Origin: Rhynchopus sp. YZ270_cl-10
Taxonomy: Eukaryota > Euglenozoa > Diplonemea > Diplonemida > Diplonemidae
Length of the DNA: 64,000 bases
NCBI GenBank assembly: GCA_964035575.1
Contig: OZ037877.1
Span: forward strand, 310,001 to 374,000
Direction of reading: 5' to 3'
Positions within the stretch are counted from its first letter, which is position 1. Every line of letters starts with the position of its first letter. Under the pieces are notes generated by a model. The model searched no databases. It was not told the origin of the DNA and worked only from the letters and a program-made list of their open reading frames with translations. The translations under genes and the position numbers were made by a program. This document shows, piece by piece, positions 1 through 9,039 of the stretch.

Positions 1-36
<36 letters not shown>
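1..36. repeat. (AC)n microsatellite
   Basis: Uninterrupted AC dinucleotide run at the window edge. It probably continues outside the window. The following 80 bases up to the gephyrin-like stop codon are C/T-rich with nothing else visible. Confidence 0.95.
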
Positions 37-38
<2 letters not shown>

Positions 39-116
39 CATCACCCGTTCTCCCCTTTCTTTTACCCCACTCCCACCCTTTATGACTACCGCACGCATAG
101 AAACAAACCCCCTTTT

Positions 117-1865
117 TTATTGCAACGGCGCAAAAAGAACACATTCGTACGATGTTCCTGGGAGTGCGGTGGGGGAGGCTTTCGTGCCTTTTGGGAGGCA
201 GAGGAGGCCGTTTGCACCACGCATGGAGAGCAGGCGGGAGCTGCGCTGGGTACCAGTAGAACGTGCACTGAGGGCGCCACGTGTTCCGTCATATGACACT
301 ACGACACGGTGGTATTCGCAACGCTCGGAGTCCAGCGGCAGTGCCGACTCGCCACAGAGCGTAGCCTGCACCCTCGGGTGATGCCACTCCCCCTGCACCC
401 GGCCCCCCCTCTTCCTCATCAACGGAACGCAAAACAGCTGAAAACAAACCAAACAACTCACCGGGTTTCCAGGCAACCCCAAAAACGATTTATCTTTCAG
501 TGTTGCAAAGGTGGTTGGCTTGCCTGGCTTCATTTCGATTCTACCAAAATGGATTTCCGCGCCGATTGAGATCAAACTAGGCTTGAGTAAATCCTTTTCC
601 CCCATCGAAACCCCACCGGAGCTGAGCGTGATATCAGCGAGATCTGCACCACGTCGGAGGGCAGCAGAAATCTCCTCTGCGGTGTCCGGAATGATACCCA
701 AATCTATTGCCTCACCTCCCGCCTCAGTGATTGCCGCAAGCAAGGCAGGCCGGTTGCTATCATAGATCTGTCCATTCTGCAATCCCTTCCCTACCCCTAC
801 CACTTCATCCCCCGAGCTAAACACCGCCACTTTCACCTTAGGCACCACCTTCACCATGCTCACCCCCGTCGCCGCCAGCAGACCCACCTCTGCCGACCCC
901 AAAAGAGCTCCCTTTGGGACCAGAGTACTTCCTTTGGTGAAATCCGACCCTTTCTGGCGAATATCCTGTCCTCCTCGAGAGGGGGTTTTGATGTTCACAG
1001 TTACCTCCGTATCGGTCGCGGTGTTAGCCGTGAGAAGGGTAGTGTCTTCAAGCTGAACCACAGCAATGTCGTCCCCTTCCGGCACCTCCCCTCCAGTTGA
1101 AACCCGGATTGCAGTTCCTGGGGAGAGCGGTCCTGGTGTTGTGGAGGCGCCTGCTGTCACTGCACCCAGAATTTTGCGCTCTCCAACCCCATCTGCTGCG
1201 AGAACCGCATAACCATCCTTGATAGAGGCACGGAATGGCGGGTGGTCCAACCCTGCGCGCACATTGTCTGCAGTAGCACAACCGAGAACATCTGAAAGCA
1301 AGGTGTCCTTCCCTGGAAGCGCGGAAGGGCCACGGAGCTCAATGCATTTCAACGCATCCTCCATTTCCATCATCAAAAACTGCGATTCTCTGGGACGGTC
1401 TACGATTGACGTTAGCTTTCCTGCATTTTGTACTTTCTCCACAACATCATTATCACCGGGCACATATTTTTCAAGAAGTCCGCAAACCGCGTCCACAGCG
1501 GCAGCAGTGTTGGTTGTAGGCAAGCAGAGGATCAGGGTGTTGCCGGACATTCCAGCTACTCCACGGCGGGTGAAACCTTCGAGAGGCCCTGCAGCTTCGT
1601 ACGCTGCTTCTGCAGGTCCAGCCAGCATGCGTCCGGAGCACAACGCAGTGACACCTTCCGGTCCATTATCGCCTGCCCCAAGCCCGTCGCCGCCTACAAC
1701 CGCAACGCAGTCCACCCCGCGGTTCACATAGTCCTGCCCGCAGGCTTGGATCGCCTCGGCGGAGGTGCCACAAGGTTCACCGCACACAGCATGGCCTGCA
1801 CTGCGGAAGGCAGAGGCAGCAGCGTCGCCGCTGTGCGGGTCGATGCGGAGAACTGCGATGCGCAT
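117..1865 (-). CDS. Gephyrin/CNX1-like molybdenum cofactor synthesis protein (MogA-MoeA fusion)
   Basis: 582-residue single-exon protein. Residues ~1-136 resemble a MogA/MoaB (gephyrin G) domain: GGDGLGAGDNGPEGV at 58-72 stands where the family has GGTGxxxRDxTPE, and RGVAGMSGNTLILCLP at 101-116 matches its RGxAGxxGxTLIxxLP. Residues ~190-582 are a clear MoeA (gephyrin E) domain: PPFRASIKDGYAV (209-221), SSGGVSMGEKD (415-425), MKPGKP (446-451), LPGNPVS (464-470), and a domain-IV end with TGTQRSSRLLSM (537-548). By family knowledge the G domain adenylylates molybdopterin and the E domain inserts molybdate, in the cytosol. The G-then-E order matches animal gephyrin; plant CNX1 has E-G. The G domain is much more divergent than the E domain and has Asp where the family has Thr in GGTG, so it may be weak or inactive. 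ATG at 1865 is the first Met of the open frame and begins directly with the G-domain beta strand. Confidence 0.88.
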   Translation of the reverse strand: MRIAVLRIDPHSGDAAASAFRSAGHAVCGEPCGTSAEAIQACGQDYVNRGVDCVAVVGGDGLGAGDNGPEGVTALCSGRMLAGPAEAAYEAAGPLEGFTRRGVAGMSGNTLILCLPTTNTAAAVDAVCGLLEKYVPGDNDVVEKVQNAGKLTSIVDRPRESQFLMMEMEDALKCIELRGPSALPGKDTLLSDVLGCATADNVRAGLDHPPFRASIKDGYAVLAADGVGERKILGAVTAGASTTPGPLSPGTAIRVSTGGEVPEGDDIAVVQLEDTTLLTANTATDTEVTVNIKTPSRGGQDIRQKGSDFTKGSTLVPKGALLGSAEVGLLAATGVSMVKVVPKVKVAVFSSGDEVVGVGKGLQNGQIYDSNRPALLAAITEAGGEAIDLGIIPDTAEEISAALRRGADLADITLSSGGVSMGEKDLLKPSLISIGAEIHFGRIEMKPGKPTTFATLKDKSFLGLPGNPVSCLVCFQLFCVPLMRKRGGRVQGEWHHPRVQATLCGESALPLDSERCEYHRVVVSYDGTRGALSARSTGTQRSSRLLSMRGANGLLCLPKGTKASPTALPGTSYECVLFAPLQ

Positions 1866-2164
1866 TGTTTGTCAGTTGGCTGGAGTGGGGGAGGTTGGAG
1901 AAAATGGAAAGATTGGTGCTGGGGGGGGTTTCACAAACTTTTCACACAAGGCTCAAGAGGGGTGTGAAAAAGTTGTGAAACCCCCGCCCCCAAAAAGCAC
2001 CAAAGATGAAAAAAAAAAAAGGTGGAGGTGGGGAAGGAGGAAAAAAAAATGGGTCGCTATTTTGTTACCCCGCATCAGCTGGGGTTGGGAGGGTATTTTT
2101 TTTGTTGTGTACGTTCCCCTAAACCCTAACCCCCGCAGAATTGCAAAAAAAGAAGAAGAAGAAA

Positions 2165-2218
2165 AAATTATAAGATGAACCTAAGCCTCTCTCTCTCTCT
2201 CTCATGTTTAGTCACCTA
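2165..2218 (+). repeat. F2 interspersed repeat (degenerate copy)
   Basis: Member of a family built as an A-rich lead, TTATAAGATGA, CCTAAGCCTCTC, a T/C-rich or CTCGTG centre, then TTAGTCACCT. In the best copies (8391-8432, 63615-63662) CTAAG and CTTAG can pair around a CCTCTCGTG loop, extended by AAG.TGA with TCA.CTT. In this copy the loop is expanded to a (CT)n run. Confidence 0.75.
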
Positions 2219-2352
2219 AAAAAAAGATTGGGTCTTTGTACGCCATCCGGGCGTGGCAAAAAGGGTAGAATAAGAGCAAATTGACGAATCAAAGTGAAAT
2301 CAAACAAAAAAAAATCATGATTTTGTTTTCCTGTTAAAAAGCGCTGTCTCAG

Positions 2353-2423
2353 ATCTTTTTTTTGAAAAAGATGTTGTTCCAATCAACCTCAGCTGATAAC
2401 GTTCTTCTGTGGAGACTTTCGCG
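2353..2423. repeat. Direct repeat, copy 1 (pair with 2529-2599)
   Basis: Shares with copy 2 a T-run, GAAAA(A)GATGTT, CCAAtCA, CAGyTGATAAC, TTCTTCTG.GGAGACTTTC and GCGT, about 70 bases in the same orientation. Confidence 0.7.
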
Positions 2424-2528
2424 TTTGATCTGGGTGAGGAAGCATCCAACTTTTCAATATCTCCCCCATTTTTTCTATTCGCGATTTTTTCACCCCCGTT
2501 TTAGAATCAACAGAGTGTGTACATTAGG

Positions 2529-2599
2529 ATTTTTTTTTTGAAAAGATGTTCCAAAAATCACCCCCAGTTGATAACATTCTTCTGCGGAGACTTTCGCGT
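2529..2599. repeat. Direct repeat, copy 2, overlapping the PPR gene end
   Basis: This copy supplies roughly the last 14 codons and the stop of the PPR reading frame on the minus strand (residues after PMGLIG). The tail of that protein is therefore repeat-derived, or the true stop lies elsewhere. Confidence 0.65.
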
Positions 2600-3736
2600 G
2601 AGCTCACTTCCAATCAACCCCATAGGGGACTCCGCGGGCTGCAGACCTATCTCTTTGAGGATCGGCTGCATTTGTGAGTTGAACCTGCCGCCCAAGGAGG
2701 TGAAGAGGTGCACCAGGCCACGAAGGTCGTCACGCAGGCCTGCTGCGAGGAGCACCCGCATGCAGGCAGCCCAGGTGGTTTCGTAACAATGAAAGTCCTT
2801 CACCCGCGAGTTCAGCTCTGAGATTAGCGCTACCGCATTCCGCCCGACCTCCTCCCTCCCCTTCTCGTCTAGCCCCTCCATACGCACCTCTTCGCCCTTT
2901 AATATCGCCACCACCTGTTGTGGATGCATCCGAAACGAATGAACACCCCACAACCTCTCATCCTCCTCCCACAGCGCGGCATCTCTGAGCAGCAGTCTGA
3001 GTGTCATTATGGTGGACCGCTCTAATACTACGCCGTTCCGTTCGTGCCAGGATATAACAGTGTGTACAGCGGAGGTAGGATCGCTCGCACCGTTTGCACA
3101 GCGGAGTTTAAAGTATTGAGCGAGAGGGAGAACACCAATGAGATTCTCTTTGCAAAAATCCATGAGCTGCAACGCAGCGCTGTCGTCTCGAGAGAATCTC
3201 AGAAGGTTGCCATAATGTCGTACATCAGGATGCACCCCGCTGCGTGCCATCCTTTGAAACACCTGAAGCAGTCGATGCCTCGTTTCCTCCGCACCAGCTT
3301 CGTTCAAAAGAGCCTCCTTCGCGATGATGCGCATCAACGCAGCGTAACAGTGTTCGCATGGTGTGATCTTTTGTGCCTGCATTTGTTTCCATAGATCCCG
3401 AGTCTGCGCCAGCGTGGCAGAAGCGAACATCGCATAGCTGTAGCTCTCTGCAGTGGGCTTGACAGCCTCGGCAGTCATCTTCTTGATAAGAAACATGGCA
3501 AGCTCGCCGCCCTCTGTGACCCTGCAGATGCTCAGTGCTGTGTTGTAGTGAGCGGTTGTCAGTTGTGCGCTGTCGGGGTGTTCGGTGATGAGATCAACGG
3601 CACGGCGTGATAGCTGCATCTTAGGATGGGAGAGGGCGTGGTTGCCTTCCCCCTGCTTCTGTGCCTTCGCCTGTGCCATAAGACGTGCGAGGCTAGAGAG
3701 GGTCGCATCCTTGGCAATCCCACGGTGTAGATTCAT
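2558..3736 (-). CDS. Pentatricopeptide-repeat (PPR) protein
   Basis: 392-residue single-exon protein. Helical hairpins spaced about 35 residues appear from ~60 to 215, with PPR-style phrases: HYNTALSICRVTEGGELAMF, VKPTAESYSYAMFASATLAQ, ITPCEHCYAALMRIIAKEAL and VHPDVRHYGNLLRFSRDD. The repeated (I/V)xPxxxxY segment is the PPR hallmark. PPR proteins bind single-stranded RNA, mostly in mitochondria or plastids. The first 25 residues are basic with a possible amphipathic helix, so mitochondrial import is an inference. Residues ~215-370 are helical with no recognised motif. ATG at 3736 is the only early Met before the repeats. The C-terminal ~14 residues are encoded by a locally duplicated sequence and may not be ancestral. 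Confidence 0.78.
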   Translation of the reverse strand: MNLHRGIAKDATLSSLARLMAQAKAQKQGEGNHALSHPKMQLSRRAVDLITEHPDSAQLTTAHYNTALSICRVTEGGELAMFLIKKMTAEAVKPTAESYSYAMFASATLAQTRDLWKQMQAQKITPCEHCYAALMRIIAKEALLNEAGAEETRHRLLQVFQRMARSGVHPDVRHYGNLLRFSRDDSAALQLMDFCKENLIGVLPLAQYFKLRCANGASDPTSAVHTVISWHERNGVVLERSTIMTLRLLLRDAALWEEDERLWGVHSFRMHPQQVVAILKGEEVRMEGLDEKGREEVGRNAVALISELNSRVKDFHCYETTWAACMRVLLAAGLRDDLRGLVHLFTSLGGRFNSQMQPILKEIGLQPAESPMGLIGSELTRKSPQKNVINWG

Positions 3737-3769
3737 TGTGAGAGAGTGTTCACATTGCTGTTTGGTTGT

Positions 3770-3841
3770 TGGAGGAGAGGGAGGGGGAGAGGGAGGGGGA
3801 GAGGGGGGGGGAGAGGGGGGGGGAGAGGGGGGGGGAGAGAG
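3770..3841. repeat. GGGAGA-type purine microsatellite
   Basis: Polypurine run of G-tracts broken by AGA, just upstream of the PPR start codon. It makes artificial Gly/Glu or Ser/Pro/Leu open frames that are not genes. Confidence 0.9.
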
Positions 3842-4104
3842 ATCTGTGAAGATATTGTTTAGACCGCATGGGAAATATATTGGCAGAATAGTAGTAAAGA
3901 AACGGAAGATGATTCAAATTTTCGCCCCAGTCGGACACATCGAAAGCCTGTCCTTTGCGGCTAAGGCGGAGGAGGAGGAGGACAACAGTTCCTGTGGGAG
4001 GTCGAAGTCGCAGTTCCGGGCGGTGAAGGCGAAGAAAGATGGACCGCAAAGCACAGCTGGGGAAGGGGGTCGAGGCCCCTGCACGACGGACTAGTTATGA
4101 CCAT

Positions 4105-4190
4105 GACAGGTGATTTTACTAGTAAAATGACAGGTGAAAATTTTTGACAGGTGGTACCTGTCATTTTGACAGGTACCACCTGTCAAAATA
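4105..4190. repeat. Left subterminal palindrome array of family A
   Basis: Repeated TGACAGGTG and its complement CACCTGTCA, some joined as complete inverted pairs around GGTACC or ATTTT. The matching array is at 6952-7100. Confidence 0.8.
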
Positions 4191-4240
4191 CAGGCACCAG
4201 GCACCCAGGTGCCCAGGTACCCAGGTACCCAGGTACCCAG

Positions 4241-5370
4241 GTACCCCCAATGACATAACGAAGTATCGCTTGAAAGTACCGTTCAATAACCTTTCTTGGG
4301 TGTGCATGAAGTAGCACACAAGGTATATCAACCGATAAATCAATCAGATAAACGTTACATCATCGGAAAATTGTTGGCACCGCCGCCCTGTCTTCGTATT
4401 TAGTACGTCGACAGGCCAAACAGCGTTGGGCTCAGAAGAAACAGTGCAAAACACTGGGGATCAACATGAGAACCAACTCCCAACAACACAGGCTACCGAA
4501 GTAGCAGGTGGGGTGTTGCGGGTGCTTGGGGTGAAAGAAAATCGATTTTGGTAAGTTCCAGCAGAAAATTCTTAAGTTTGCACTAGTCGAGAAGGGTTAC
4601 CACTGCTCACCGAGCGGTGCACCCATTTAAGGGTGGAGAAGCGTGACACGCACATACAAGTATGCACGTTACTTCAACAAAGGCTGAATTCTGGTAATTC
4701 TAAGGGATATGAATTACAGCCACCACATGGTTGTCATTAGGCTACTACCTTCGTCGTAGACGTATACAAAGGTTTCGCCCCCTTCTCTTTCATGCAAACT
4801 TAAGAAAATTCTGAAGTAACTACAACCTGGCGTGCGGGTACAGATGCATTGCTTTGTTCTTTCCTCAAAGTCATGTGTGATCTCTCGGGTCTGTACTAAA
4901 GTCAGTGTTTAGATAAGCATCCACTTGACTCGTTCTAACAACCGTTGAAATCTAGAACAAAACAATACACTGCCCCTTCTCACACCAAGCCGCCATGCTT
5001 CAAGAGCATGCCCTGGGCAAAAATTACTGTGACAAAAACTGGTTTCTGGGGGAACGCAATATTTTCATGTGTCTAGTCCTCCGCAAGCAGAGGACAGACT
5101 TTCCGGATCCCGAAGTCGAATTTCTTGCACTAGCTATGCTCCCTGGGTTAATGGCTATAGCAGTGACTGACTAAGAGTTTCATAATAATTAGGGTGGTCT
5201 ATGGGGTGGGTTAATGGAAAAGTTGGTTTATAAACCCGACTTTTTCATTAGGGTGGTCTCGGTCGCCACCTGATTTTGAAATATTTGCACCAGCTCGTCG
5301 GCACTGCTTCGCTGTCACAATGAAGGGTCGTCGGTTCGGGTACCTGTTAAGAGAAATTGAGGACAAAAGT
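4241..5370. repeat. 1.1-kb shared module, copy 1
   Basis: Runs from GGTACCCCCAATGACATAAC to TTAAGAGAAATTGA. A strongly similar inverted copy is at 40690-41841. Shorter related pieces occur at 48190-49020, 54820-55660 and 52915-53150. It contains a CCCTGTCTTCGT...ACAGGCCAAACA segment and an ATGAGAACCAACTCCCA segment, which define the most widespread core. No open frame of useful length is conserved between copies. Confidence 0.75.
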
Positions 5371-5390
5371 GACATTTAGAACAAAAAGAA

Positions 5391-5473
5391 AAAGTTGACT
5401 TGAAATACAAAACCCTCTCGTGAACAGTGTACCTTGGTACATGACCGGCTGTACCGGGGTGGACACCCAACAA
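5391..5473 (+). repeat. F3 interspersed repeat
   Basis: Family consensus seen here: GTTGACTTGAAATACAAA, CCCTCTCGTGAACAGTG, TACCTTGGTAC, ATGACCGGCTGTACC, GGGGTGGACACCCAAC. GTGTACC.TGGTACA can fold on itself. This copy sits inside transposon family A. Confidence 0.8.
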
Positions 5474-6169
5474 GAGATAGATAGAGGTGCACAAATCCTG
5501 AGTCGCTAATTTGGGCGGGAAAAAATAGCTTCAATTTACATCCGGAGACGAGACGTACATCCAGAGCGGGACAATGTCGAAAAGGGGGAGCGGGGGTGGT
5601 GAAAACCGGGGGTTAAAAACATACCTCGCACTCGGTCCACTCTCCAGGTACGAGAACATCATTGGACATACAAACCCACCACTGCGTCAGTAAATAGCTA
5701 TTTCCCTCCCTCCCGCCAGGTTCGAGGGAGCACTTGAGGGAGGACAAAAAATGCCTATGGTTCGCGCAGGTGGTTTTCTTACGGGAAAAATCTGGGGGGC
5801 GGGGCCGTGTTGCTGAGAATAACTCGCACTCTGCCCGGTGTGAACAAGCCCACACCAAAGCAATGGCTGTACAAGTCGATTTTTGCAGGGGTGGGCGGGC
5901 ACCCGGGCTTTTTCCATTTTTTTGGATCGGAAAAAAATTAGGGTACATTGTAAAAAATGCAGCGGGATTTTTGATGAAGAATAGTGATTTTGTGCATAAA
6001 AGGTAAATACGTTCCGAGCCCGGCGCGCGTAGCGCGCCGGAAGTTCTGGGCCTCCGGCGGAGAAACTAGAATTCCTGGCCTAAAAAGGGTCCGAGCTTTC
6101 GCACGGTGGTGGGTGGGGTGGATCTTTATGATATTCAAAGAGATGCAGAATCTCTGCGGACACCTCCTC

Positions 6170-6285
6170 ACTGCCTCGGGATGGTTCTTGGCATGCAAAA
6201 GTGCAGCAAGGGGTTCGTCGACAACTTGTGAGCGGAGACGTGTCTTCACCAACTTCAATCACGAAAATGCCCGCTCATCTTCGCA
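6170..6285 (-). pseudogene. Possible hAT transposase C-terminal remnant
   Basis: The minus strand reads EDERAFS, one stop, then LKLVKTRLRSQVVDEPLAAL. This resembles the hAT dimerisation-region signature in which a Glu-rich ERxFS is followed about two residues on by a (I/L)KxxxRxx(L/M)xxExLxxL helix. Only ~35 residues match and no upstream catalytic region is visible, so this is at best a relic inside the 4082-7120 element. A chance match cannot be excluded. Confidence 0.35.
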
Positions 6286-6739
6286 AGGCGAAACAGGGGG
6301 TCAGAAGGCGAGTCGCACAAACTCGCATTATCCCGTACTCCTTCTTCAGTTGCGTCTTCATCTCCTCTCTGCTTGTCCCCGGCTTCACCGGATCCACCAG
6401 GAGCTTCTCCCCACTCCTTGTCATCACCGAGGTCGGGTTGCAACGGAAGGAAATAGTCGGCAGATGGCTCGGGCGAGGAGGCTGGGAGGAAGATGAAAGA
6501 GGTGGGCGGCCCTTCGGGCCCCAGCCCACCTCTTCAATTTTTTTATTTGTACCTTTTTTTTTTTTTTGAAGAATTCTTCATCGGATTCTTCAGCGCGGAA
6601 AAACTGATTATGGCTTAGTACCGCACTCCCGTGTATTTGGTGCACCCAGATGGTCAAACACCCGATTTTTGCGTTTTTTTTTGCATTTTTTCGCCCAGTA
6701 TTGAGGACGTGTGGGGGTGAGGACCACCGAGGGCAATTT

Positions 6740-6945
6740 TGTGAATTTTTTTGGGGTCAAAAATTGACTTGTCTTTCGTAAATCCCACGAAAAATCGTGG
6801 TGCGCAAAATCGCGTTTTAGACCCCCATAGATGCTCAAAAGTGTCAAATTTTGCTTTTAATGGCCTCAAATCGTCGAAATTCGCCCTAAAAGGGGGCAAA
6901 AAAAAAAAATTCGAGAGTCCCTTTCCCTGGGAGGCAATAGCCACC
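6740..6945. repeat. ~200-bp shared module, copy 1
   Basis: Reverse complement of 39255-39480. Both hold the strings GACTTGTCTTTCGTAAA-like, GTTTTAGACCCCCA, GCTCAAAAGTG, ATTTTGCTTT, GGCCTCAAATCGTCGAAAT and CGAGAGTCCCTTTCCCTGG. The flanking phrase GTGTATTTGGTG.ACCCAGA (about 6631) is also found in the 44.8-kb element at ~45314. Confidence 0.75.
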
Positions 6946-7120
6946 GGCAAAAACACCTGTCATATGACAGGTGGTACCTGTCATTTTGACAGGTACCACC
7001 TGTCATTTTACAGGTACCACCTGTCATATTACTAGTAATATTCAATTATCACCTGTCATATTTATAACTAGTAACACCACCTGTCATATCACCTGTCATG
7101 GCCATAACTAGTCCGTCGTG

Positions 7121-7471
7121 TGGGTGATGAAGAGCAGGCAGCTGCCTTGGACGGGCAGGTGCCGCCATCCCAGCTGCCTCGCCAAACTCTGAGTTACGCA
7201 CCGCAGGCTAAGATTGCTCCGGAACTGCATCAGCCCAAACACCCCTCCTGGGTAGGGTCGATCAGTTCTTAACTGAACGTGAGGGAGAGGAGGGTAGAGG
7301 AAAGATCAGATCAGACCGAGAATGTTTTTCGTCACTCTATTATTTTTCAATACCCGAACGAACACAATCGTTGTATATAATGTCAAATCCCAGAGGGTTC
7401 TCCCACTTCTATACGAACGTTTTTTTTTATCCCCATTATTTCTCCCTCGCACACCCCCATCACCCCACCCC
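7121..7471. other. Spacer downstream of the HAD gene
   Basis: No gene seen. It begins at the transposon boundary, is mixed in composition, and becomes pyrimidine-rich near 7420-7470. The last bases adjoin the HAD-gene stop on the minus strand. Confidence 0.6.
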
Positions 7472-8320
7472 TCACACTACTTGCAATAGTTGCGGCACCT
7501 GGTCCAACCGTTGAACCCGAAAGGCCCCTTTTGCGCAATCTGCATCTCCCGGGAAAGGATCTCGCCCTGTGTTGCTGGAGGTTTGGGGGTGTTCGATTTC
7601 GCGCTCGAGAAAGAGCGCTTTGAACCCTGCTGTACGGGCTGCGAGGTAGTCACCGTGGTAGTGGTCACCTATGTGAAGGATGTTCGAAGGGGCGATGGTC
7701 GGGTCGATTGTAGACGCGGCTGCAGCAGCCCTGTCAAAGATTGCTTGCGCAGGCTTCATGGACCCTACCTCACAGGCCACCGTAAAAAACGCAAACCCCT
7801 CTGCGACCCCCAGCATTGGCAACGTCGTATCGACAGCGCGATTCAAATTATTCGTAATCACCCCTAACATAATCCCCTTCTCCTTCGCCCACTCCAACAG
7901 CCCTGCGACATCGGAATACACACTGTGGCTCTGTGGTTCTGCATACCGTTGGTAAATCCTTGTAAAAATCCGTTGAAATACGACCTCCGGGTAAACACAA
8001 CCACAGTCACTCAAACAACGGCGAATAACATATTCCCACCAACGTCGCCCAGAGAGACCGGCAGAATGACCAAAACAAGGAAAATCCCGAAGGCCCGCCT
8101 TGTACGCAGAAGGGAACGCATTGCGGAGCGCTGCAATCGAAGGTGGTGGAGCCAGAGGGGGTGTGCTTGAGTTTCCTGCCATCGAAATCCCCCATTCCAC
8201 AGCCTTGCGGTACGTCGTGGCAGGGTCATAATTGATCCGCAGCACTGTGCCGGTCAGGTCTAGTGTAATGCATTTTACTGCCGCTTCGCGATGAGCGGTG
8301 TTGACTCCTTGGCGAAGCAT
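7472..8320 (-). CDS. HAD-superfamily hydrolase, HDHD3-like
   Basis: 282-residue single-exon protein. HAD motif I is ITLDLTGTVL with nucleophile Asp21; the position two residues on is Thr rather than the usual acid/base Asp, as in dehalogenase-type HADs. A helical cap (~35-135) includes FGHSAGLSGRRWWEYVIR (83-100), closely matching the GLSHGLTSRQWW segment of HDHD3 proteins. Motif II is GVITNN (Thr156), motif III has Lys189-Pro190, and motif IV is HIGDHYHGDYLAARTAG (Asp219, Asp224). Length and order fit the HDHD3 subgroup, whose substrate is poorly known; a soluble small-phosphometabolite phosphatase is an inference. ATG at 8320 precedes motif I by 20 residues. An F2 repeat lies about 70 bp upstream. 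Confidence 0.85.
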   Translation of the reverse strand: MLRQGVNTAHREAAVKCITLDLTGTVLRINYDPATTYRKAVEWGISMAGNSSTPPLAPPPSIAALRNAFPSAYKAGLRDFPCFGHSAGLSGRRWWEYVIRRCLSDCGCVYPEVVFQRIFTRIYQRYAEPQSHSVYSDVAGLLEWAKEKGIMLGVITNNLNRAVDTTLPMLGVAEGFAFFTVACEVGSMKPAQAIFDRAAAAASTIDPTIAPSNILHIGDHYHGDYLAARTAGFKALFLEREIEHPQTSSNTGRDPFPGDADCAKGAFRVQRLDQVPQLLQVV

Positions 8321-8390
8321 TGGTTTTTCTTTTTCTTCAAAAGAGTCAGAGAAGAGAAGAAGGAGGAGGAGGGGAAAAAAGAAAGAAAGA

Positions 8391-8432
8391 GTTTATAAGA
8401 TGATCCTAAGCCTCTCGTGCTTAGTCACCTTA
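8391..8432 (+). repeat. F2 interspersed repeat (near-consensus copy)
   Basis: Contains TTTATAAGATGATCCTAAGC, then CTCTCGTGCTTAGTCACCTTA, the cleanest form together with 63615-63662. It lies 70 bp upstream of the HAD start and antisense to that gene. Confidence 0.85.
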
Positions 8433-8433
8433 G

Positions 8434-8820
8434 ATTAAATAAAAGAAAAGTTAGGCTTTTGTAAAAAGAGAGAGTAGAATTGAAGAAGAAGAAGGTTTTT
8501 TTGGTCAGAAAGGGGGAAAAAAAAACTGCTTAGATTTTAATGAATGGAGCAGAAATAAGTTTTGTTTGATTATAGATTGCTATCGCTAGATAGGCAGCTT
8601 TTCACAGAGATCCTTAAAAGAGAGCAAATAGGAGCAGAAATACTATAAAGGGGAAAAAAATGTGTATAGTGAGTGTGGGATGACAGCACCCTAGGTTTAT
8701 TGATGGGGGGGAGTGTTGGATGTGGGGATGGGTAGGGGTTTTGAAAGTTTGTTTGTTTTGTATGGGTATCAATCCCCAAAAAAGCGAGGACCCTGAACAA
8801 AAAATGGTCTGGTCATCACC
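8434..8820. other. Spacer upstream of the HAD gene
   Basis: A-rich and G-rich low-complexity spacer with no supported gene. Confidence 0.6.
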
Positions 8821-8826
8821 TTGAAA

Positions 8827-9033
8827 CATACATGTTGGTACGTACGTAAAACGCGCAAAAATAATCAAAAAACGCGCAAAATAATAAAAAAATGTTTTTA
8901 ATAAAAAACGTCACAAAGACGTTTTGCGCGCTTTTGTTACGTTTTTGTGACGTTTTTATTAAAAACATTTTTTTATTATTTTGCGCGTTTTTTGATTATT
9001 TTTGCGCGTTTTACGTACGTACCAACATGTATG
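8827..9033. mobile_element. 207-bp near-perfect palindromic MITE (foldback)
   Basis: Starts CATACATGTTGGTACGTACG and ends with its exact reverse complement. The arms stay complementary for about 85 bases each through AAAACGCGCAAAAATAATC, AAAAAACGCGCAAAATAATA, AATGTTTTTAATAAAAA and CGTCAC. The centre is a short AAGACGTTTTGCGCGCTTTTG spacer. TTGAAA flanks it directly on both sides (8821-8826 and 9034-9039), a 6-bp target-site duplication (or TGAA if the terminal A/T belongs to the element). No coding capacity. Confidence 0.9.
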
Positions 9034-9039
9034 TTGAAA

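Larger units (their letters stand above)
1866..2557. other. Spacer between gephyrin-like and PPR genes
   Basis: A/T- and purine-rich spacer. It holds a short telomere-like stretch (CCCTAAACCCTAACCC, about 2115-2132), one F2 repeat (2165-2218), and the first copy of a ~70-bp direct repeat whose second copy overlaps the end of the PPR gene. No coding signal. Confidence 0.7.
4082..7120. mobile_element. CAC-ended TIR transposon, family A (3.04 kb)
   Basis: The ends are inverted repeats starting CACGACGGACTAGTTATG at 4082 and ending CATAACTAGTCCGTCGTG at 7120 (one mismatch just inside). They are flanked by the 2-bp direct repeat TG (4080-4081 and 7121-7122). Just inside each end lies an array of the palindromic unit CACCTGTCA/TGACAGGTG (4105-4190; 6952-7100). 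The interior carries a 1.1-kb module (4241-5370), an F3 repeat (5391-5473), a short hAT-like peptide remnant (~6170-6285) and a ~200-bp module (6740-6945). The 1.1-kb and 200-bp modules recur, inverted as a block, inside the differently ended element at 39055-42027. CAC ends with a 2-bp TSD recall CACTA/EnSpm elements. No full transposase is visible, so it is probably non-autonomous. Confidence 0.75.

Noticed and set aside
438-461. 24-nt sequence inside the gephyrin-like gene that looks like a tiny intron (GTGAG...TTTTCAG on the minus strand)
   Set aside because: It encodes VSCLVCFQ within PGNPVSCLVCFQLF, which matches the conserved MoeA PGNPVSxxVxFELF segment, so it is coding.
2115-2132. Telomeric repeat CCCTAAACCCTAACCC
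   Set aside because: Only two units, interstitial and not at an end; recorded as composition, not a telomere.
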